Shown here: positions 60,141-64,000 of the stretch, in pieces
How the letters are laid out: every line of letters starts with the position of its first letter
How positions within the stretch are numbered: position 1 is the stretch's first letter
Assembly (NCBI RefSeq): GCF_028747205.1
Contig: NZ_CP112880.1
Location: forward strand, 7,475,501 to 7,539,500
DNA length: 64,000 nt
From: Streptomyces sp. CA-278952
GTDB taxonomy: Bacteria; Actinomycetota; Actinomycetes; Streptomycetales; Streptomycetaceae
Direction: 5' to 3'
Made by a program: the position numbers and the translations under genes
The notes under the pieces: model-generated
Seen by the model: the letters and a program-made list of their open reading frames with translations, nothing else
Told to the model about the DNA's origin: nothing
The model's database searches: none

Positions 60141-61436
60141 GTGTCGATCACCACCGAAGGCGCGGTGTACGCCTGCCTCGGCATCGGAGCCTTCCTCGCC
60201 GCGGCGCTGCCCCGGCTGCTCTCCCGCCTGCCGGTCTCCGTGCCGATCGTCTTCCTCGCCGCCGGAGTGCTCCTCTACCTGACACCGCTGCCGCTGCCCG
60301 CGGTCGACCCGGTCGCCGACCGCGTCTGGGCGCACCACCTCACCGAGCTCTGCGTGATCGTCTCGCTGATGGGAGCGGGCCTGGCCATCAACCGTCCCTT
60401 CGGGTGGCGGCCCTGGGCCGCCACCTGGCGACTGCTCGGACTGGCGATGCCGCTGACGATCGGGGCGACCGCGCTGGCCGTCTGGGCGCTGCTCGGCTGG
60501 CCGGTGTCCGCGGCACTCCTGGTGGCCGCGGTCCTCGCGCCGACGGATCCCGTGCTCGCCTCCGAGGTGCGCGTGGGGGAGCCGTCCGCCGAGAAGGAGG
60601 ACGAGGACGAGGTCCGCTTCGCGCTGACGAGCGAGGCCGGACTCAACGACGGCCTCGCCTTCCCGTTCGTTCTCGCGGCCGTCGCCCTGGCCGCCGCCGG
60701 GGAGAGCTGGACCGGGGGCTGGCTGACGCACTGGCTCTGGAGCGACGTGCTCGTCCGGGTCTCCGTGGGCGTGGCCGTGGGCCTCGCCATCGGCCTCCTG
60801 CTGGGGCGGGTGCTCTTCCGGTCCCGCGCCAGATCGCTGCGGCTCGCCGAACAGGGGGAGGGGTTCGTGGCGCTGGCGGCGACCTTCCTGTCCTACGGCG
60901 CCGCCGAGGCTCTGCACGGGTACGGCTTCCTCGCCGTGTTCGCCACCGCGTGTGCCCTGCGCAGGTCGGAGCGCAGCCACGGCTACCACCAGGTGATGCA
61001 CGCGTTCGTGGAGCAGATCGAACGCCTGCTGATGGCCCTTCTTCTCTTCGGTGTGGGCGCTTTCGTCGCTTCCGGCGGCCTGGCCGCGCTCACCTGGAGG
61101 GGGGCGGCGGTCGGCGTGCTGCTGCACCTCCTCATTCGCCCGGCCGCCGGCCGGCTCGCCCTCCTGCGGGGCCCGGGCCGCCCGAACGAGCACGCGGCGG
61201 CCGCCTTCTTCGGGATCCGGGGCATCGGCTCGCTCTTCTATCTCGCCTACGCCCTCGGGGAGGGCGAGTTCGGGCCGTACGCGAGGGAGATGTGGGCGGT
61301 CGTCGTCTTCGCCGTCCTGATCTCCGTCGTGGTCCACGGGGTGGCGGCGGCCCCGGTGACCTCCTACCTCGACCGACGCTCGGCCGAGTCCTCCCGACGC
61401 GATGCCCGCACGGGCCCCGGCCCCGAGCCCGGGTGA
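60141..61436 (+). CDS. CPA1-type cation/proton antiporter
   Basis: This 431-residue membrane protein has about twelve helices. Antiporter features are VLAPTDPVLASEV and the acidic ion site TSEAGLNDGLAFPF. A further helix pair contains FFGIRGIGSLFYLAYAL. It should exchange sodium or potassium for protons across the cell membrane. GTG at 60141 is chosen because AGGAGG at 60123-60128 touches the earlier GTG at 60129 and could not serve it. It follows the S15 hydrolase gene by 27 bases and may be in the same transcript. Confidence 0.9.
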   Translation: MSITTEGAVYACLGIGAFLAAALPRLLSRLPVSVPIVFLAAGVLLYLTPLPLPAVDPVADRVWAHHLTELCVIVSLMGAGLAINRPFGWRPWAATWRLLGLAMPLTIGATALAVWALLGWPVSAALLVAAVLAPTDPVLASEVRVGEPSAEKEDEDEVRFALTSEAGLNDGLAFPFVLAAVALAAAGESWTGGWLTHWLWSDVLVRVSVGVAVGLAIGLLLGRVLFRSRARSLRLAEQGEGFVALAATFLSYGAAEALHGYGFLAVFATACALRRSERSHGYHQVMHAFVEQIERLLMALLLFGVGAFVASGGLAALTWRGAAVGVLLHLLIRPAAGRLALLRGPGRPNEHAAAAFFGIRGIGSLFYLAYALGEGEFGPYAREMWAVVVFAVLISVVVHGVAAAPVTSYLDRRSAESSRRDARTGPGPEPG

Positions 61437-61466
61437 GCCGTGTCTCACCGGGGGCCCACGACTTGT

Positions 61467-61486
61467 CTATGCAACGAGTTGCATAG
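61467..61486. promoter_or_regulatory. PadR operator
   Basis: CTATGCAACGAGTTGCATAG has perfect 9-bp arms with a two-base centre, 12 bases before the PadR start codon. The core ATGCAAC-2-GTTGCAT is very close to known PadR/AphA-type sites, so autoregulation is likely. Confidence 0.88.
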
Positions 61487-61498
61487 AAGGATCTCGGT

Positions 61499-62065
61499 AT
61501 GGCCCTCGACCACGCGATCCTCGTCTCCCTGCTGGAGAAGCCCGGCTCCGGCTATGAGCTTGCCCGGCGGTTCGAACGGTCCATCGGGTACTTCTGGACC
61601 GCCACCCACCAGCAGATCTACCGCGTGCTGGCGCGCATGGTGGCCGACGGCCTGCTCCTCGTCCGCGACGTGGAGCAGCAGGGCCGGCCGGACAAGAAGG
61701 AGTACTCCGTGACCGGGCCCGGCCGCGCGGCCCTCGCCGCGTGGCTGCACAAGCCGATCGAACCGGAGAGCCTCCGGCACGACCTCGCGGTGAAGATCCG
61801 GGGGGCGGCCTTCGACGACCCGGCCGCCCTGATCCGCGAGGTCGAGCGGCACCACCAGGTGCACCGGGACCGGCTCGCGCACTACCTCGCCGGGGAAGTG
61901 CGCGACTTCACCGGGCCCGACGCCCCCGCGCCCTTGGACGTGGGGCAGGAGCTCCAGCACGTCGTGCTGCGCGGCGGCGTCGCGTACGAGCGCATGACGA
62001 TCGCCTGGCTCGACGATGTACTCGACACCCTCAACCGGCTCGCGGCCTCGGAGCCGGACGCCTGA
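61499..62065 (+). CDS. PadR-family transcriptional regulator
   Basis: This 188-residue regulator has the PadR winged helix (residues 1-85: HAILVSLLEKPGSGYELARRFERSIGYFW, HQQIYRVLARMVADGLL, KKEYSVTGPGRAALAAWL) and the long C-terminal dimerisation helices of the Vir_act_alpha_C type. The ATG at 61499 has AAGGA upstream. It is cotranscribed with the acyl-CoA dehydrogenase 63 bases downstream, and its own operator overlaps the shared promoter. Confidence 0.92.
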   Translation: MALDHAILVSLLEKPGSGYELARRFERSIGYFWTATHQQIYRVLARMVADGLLLVRDVEQQGRPDKKEYSVTGPGRAALAAWLHKPIEPESLRHDLAVKIRGAAFDDPAALIREVERHHQVHRDRLAHYLAGEVRDFTGPDAPAPLDVGQELQHVVLRGGVAYERMTIAWLDDVLDTLNRLAASEPDA

Positions 62066-62128
62066 CCGGCGCCCGGGCCGCCACCTCCGTAACCACCACG
62101 ACCCCCACCCTCCCCGGAAGGCACCGCC

Positions 62129-63868
62129 ATGGCTGAGTCCGCGTCCTTGCTGTTCAACCCGCGTACCTACGACCCCCAGCACTTCGACCCGGAGACCCGC
62201 AGGCTGCTGCGCGCCACCGTCGACTGGTTCGAGGAGCGGGGCAAGCGCCGGCTGATCGAGGACTACCGCTCCCGCGCCTGGCTGGGCGACTTCCTCGCCT
62301 TCTCCGCGAAGGAGGGGCTGTTCGCCACCTTCCTGACCCACGCCTCCGCCGCGGTGGACGGGGCGGAGGCGGACCAGCGCTGGGACACCGCCCGGATCGC
62401 CGCACTCAACGAGATCTTCGGGTTCTACGGTCTGGACTACTGGTACGCCTGGCAGGTGACCATCCTCGGCCTCGGCCCGGTCTGGCAGAGCGACAACGCC
62501 GCCGCCCGCGACCGGGCGGCCCAACTCCTCTCCCGGGGCGAGGTGTTCGCCTTTGGTCTCTCCGAGAAGACCCACGGCGCCGACATCTACTCCACCGACA
62601 TGCTGCTGGAGCCGGACAGCGAGGTCGACGGCGGCTTCCGGGCCTCCGGCTCCAAGTACTACATCGGCAACGGCAACGCCGCCGGTCTCGTCTCCGTCTT
62701 CGGCCGGCGCACGGACGTCGAAGGTCCCGACGGTTACGTATTCTTCGCCGCCGACAGCCGCCACGAGGCATACCACCTGGTGAAGAACGTCGTCGACTCC
62801 TCCAAGTACGTCAGCGAGTTCCGCCTCGCCGGCTACCCGGTGGCCCCCGCCGACATCCTGCACACCGGCCGAGCCGCGTTCGACGCCGCGCTCAACACCG
62901 TCAACGTCGGCAAGTTCAACCTCTGCACCGCCTCCATCGGCATCTGCGAGCACGCGATGTACGAGGCCGTCACCCACGCGAGCAACCGCATCCTCTACGG
63001 CCGCCCCGTCACCGCCTTCCCGCACGTGCGCCGCGAGCTGACCGACGCCTACGTCCGGCTCGTCGGGATGAAGCTGTTCAGCGACCGCGCCGTCGACTAC
63101 TTCCGCTCCGCCGGGCCCGAGGACCGCCGCTACCTGCTCTTCAACCCGATGACGAAGATGAAGGTGACCACGGAGGGCGAGAAGGTCATCGACCTCATGT
63201 GGGACGTCATCGCCGCCAAGGGCTTCGAGAAGGACACCTACTTCGCCCAGGCCGCCGTAGAGATCCGGAGCCTGCCGAAGCTGGAGGGCACGGTCCACGT
63301 GAACCTCGCGCTGATCCTGAAGTTCCTGCGCAACCACCTGCTGGACCCGGTCGGCTTCCCGGCCGTCCCGACGCGCCTGGACGCCTCCGACGACGCGTTC
63401 CTCTTCCGGCAGGGTCCCGCGCGCGGCCTCGGCTCCGTACGCTTCCACGACTGGCGCCCCGCGTTCGACGCGTACGCCGAGGTGCCGAACGTGGTCCGCT
63501 TCCGCGAGCAGGCGGACGCCCTGTGCGCCTTCGTCGAGACGGCCGCCCCCGACGAGGAGCAGAGCCGCGACCTCGACCTCCTCCTCGCCGTCGGCCAGCT
63601 GTTCGCGCTCGTCGTCCACGGCCAGCTGATCCTGGAGCAGGCCCGCCTGACCGGCCTGGACGAGGAGCTGCTCGACGAACTGTTCGCCGTGCTCGTACGC
63701 GACTTCTCGGCACACGCCGTCGACCTGCACGGCAAGGACTCCGCCACCGAGGACCAGCAGCGCTGGGCTCTCGGAGCGGTACGCCGTCCCGTCGTCGACG
63801 CGGCCCGTTCGGCGCGGATCTGGGAGCGCGTCGAGGCGCTGTCGGGGGCGTACGAGATGGCGGAGTAG
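62129..63868 (+). CDS. Acyl-CoA dehydrogenase family protein under PadR control
   Basis: This 579-residue flavoprotein relates to acyl-CoA dehydrogenases. The middle-domain signature is FGLSEKTHGADIYSTDMLL, followed by ASGSKYYIGNGNAAGLVSVFGRR, and a helical C-terminal domain runs from about residue 260. A clear EGDN- or EA-type catalytic base is less obvious than in the oxidase at 3.8 kb; PKLEGTVHVNLALILKFL is the best candidate region. It is only distantly like that protein. The ATG at 62129 has GGAAGG nine bases upstream. Together with PadR it looks like a substrate-inducible degradation or modification step for an unknown acyl or aromatic compound. Confidence 0.85.
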   Translation: MAESASLLFNPRTYDPQHFDPETRRLLRATVDWFEERGKRRLIEDYRSRAWLGDFLAFSAKEGLFATFLTHASAAVDGAEADQRWDTARIAALNEIFGFYGLDYWYAWQVTILGLGPVWQSDNAAARDRAAQLLSRGEVFAFGLSEKTHGADIYSTDMLLEPDSEVDGGFRASGSKYYIGNGNAAGLVSVFGRRTDVEGPDGYVFFAADSRHEAYHLVKNVVDSSKYVSEFRLAGYPVAPADILHTGRAAFDAALNTVNVGKFNLCTASIGICEHAMYEAVTHASNRILYGRPVTAFPHVRRELTDAYVRLVGMKLFSDRAVDYFRSAGPEDRRYLLFNPMTKMKVTTEGEKVIDLMWDVIAAKGFEKDTYFAQAAVEIRSLPKLEGTVHVNLALILKFLRNHLLDPVGFPAVPTRLDASDDAFLFRQGPARGLGSVRFHDWRPAFDAYAEVPNVVRFREQADALCAFVETAAPDEEQSRDLDLLLAVGQLFALVVHGQLILEQARLTGLDEELLDELFAVLVRDFSAHAVDLHGKDSATEDQQRWALGAVRRPVVDAARSARIWERVEALSGAYEMAE

Positions 63869-63929
63869 CCCGGCGCGGACGACCGGGACGGGCATCGCCA
63901 CCGGCTCGGCCCCGCCCGGCGTGGGGCCG

Positions 63930-64000
63930 TCAGAACCCCGGAAGGGTCAGCCGCCGTGTGACGCGCAGCGCCGACTCCAGCAACCGCGCCCTGACCTCGG
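63930..64000 (-). CDS. C-terminal end of an unknown leftward gene
   Basis: The last bases read leftward as an open frame ending EVRARLLESALRVTRRLTLPG plus a final phenylalanine and stop at 63932-63930. Only about 22 residues are in the window, too few to name a family. Strand and frame are supported by the GC pattern and by the clean convergent spacing of about 60 bases to the acyl-CoA dehydrogenase gene. Confidence 0.45.
   Translation of the reverse strand, partial: EVRARLLESALRVTRRLTLPGF

Overview
The window is a GC-rich stretch with the hallmarks of a Streptomyces (or close actinomycete) chromosome: almost every third codon position is G or C, GTG and TTG starts are common, neighbouring genes overlap as ATGA or GTGA, and the gene families (GAF-ANTAR and STAS pairs, BlaI/M56 pairs, PASTA-less Ser/Thr kinases, OFA transporters with a small subunit) are typical of that genus. 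All calls come from reading the DNA and its translations. No database search was run, and no tRNA, rRNA or CRISPR array was seen.

Layout. 1-3.1 kb: a leftward set of an MfnB-like furan-phosphate synthase homologue, an aldehyde dehydrogenase and a zinc alcohol dehydrogenase cut by the window edge. 3.1-11.6 kb: a small membrane protein, an acyl-CoA oxidase-like protein, an OFA-family transporter with its small subunit, a TetR/MpaB-like divergent pair and a receptor-type Ser/Thr kinase. 11.6-17.5 kb: a siderophore uptake island (SIP reductase fused to a methyltransferase-like domain, binding lipoprotein, iron box, AraC regulator, two permeases, no ATPase). 17.7-20.8 kb: BlaI/M56 pair, NlpC/P60 hydrolase, acetyltransferase. 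20.9-23.4 kb: glpFK.

23.7-38.7 kb is the most coherent block: a sialic-acid utilisation region. It has an exo-sialidase, a CE7 esterase, an oligopeptide-type ABC importer with a fused permease-ATPase subunit, two NanA-like aldolases, a ROK kinase, NanE and two FadR-type GntR regulators. Three copies of one operator motif link its three promoter regions. A 179-bp MITE-like element and several hairpins sit inside. An AEC permease follows.

38.8-45.8 kb: a betaine/choline-type ABC importer, a divergent ammonia-lyase homologue that lacks the MIO-forming triad, a C-terminal remnant resembling DipZ, a membrane protein and a TetR regulator. 45.8-50.8 kb: a PaoABCD-like molybdenum hydroxylase operon behind two TetR-type palindromes. 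50.9-53.7 kb: an alkylation-repair (AlkD-like) remnant, then a tight operon of methyltransferase, CDGSH iron-sulfur protein and heme-oxygenase-like di-iron protein. 54-60 kb: two GAF-ANTAR paralogues around a STAS protein, then an ATP-grasp enzyme with an S15/CocE-type hydrolase. 60-64 kb: a cation/proton antiporter, a PadR regulator with a clear operator, an acyl-CoA dehydrogenase and the end of an unknown leftward gene.

The best candidates for undescribed biology are the methyltransferase-CDGSH-di-iron operon, the MIO-less lyase, the ATP-grasp/S15 pair, the MfnB-like redox set, and the operator-linked sialic-acid regulon.
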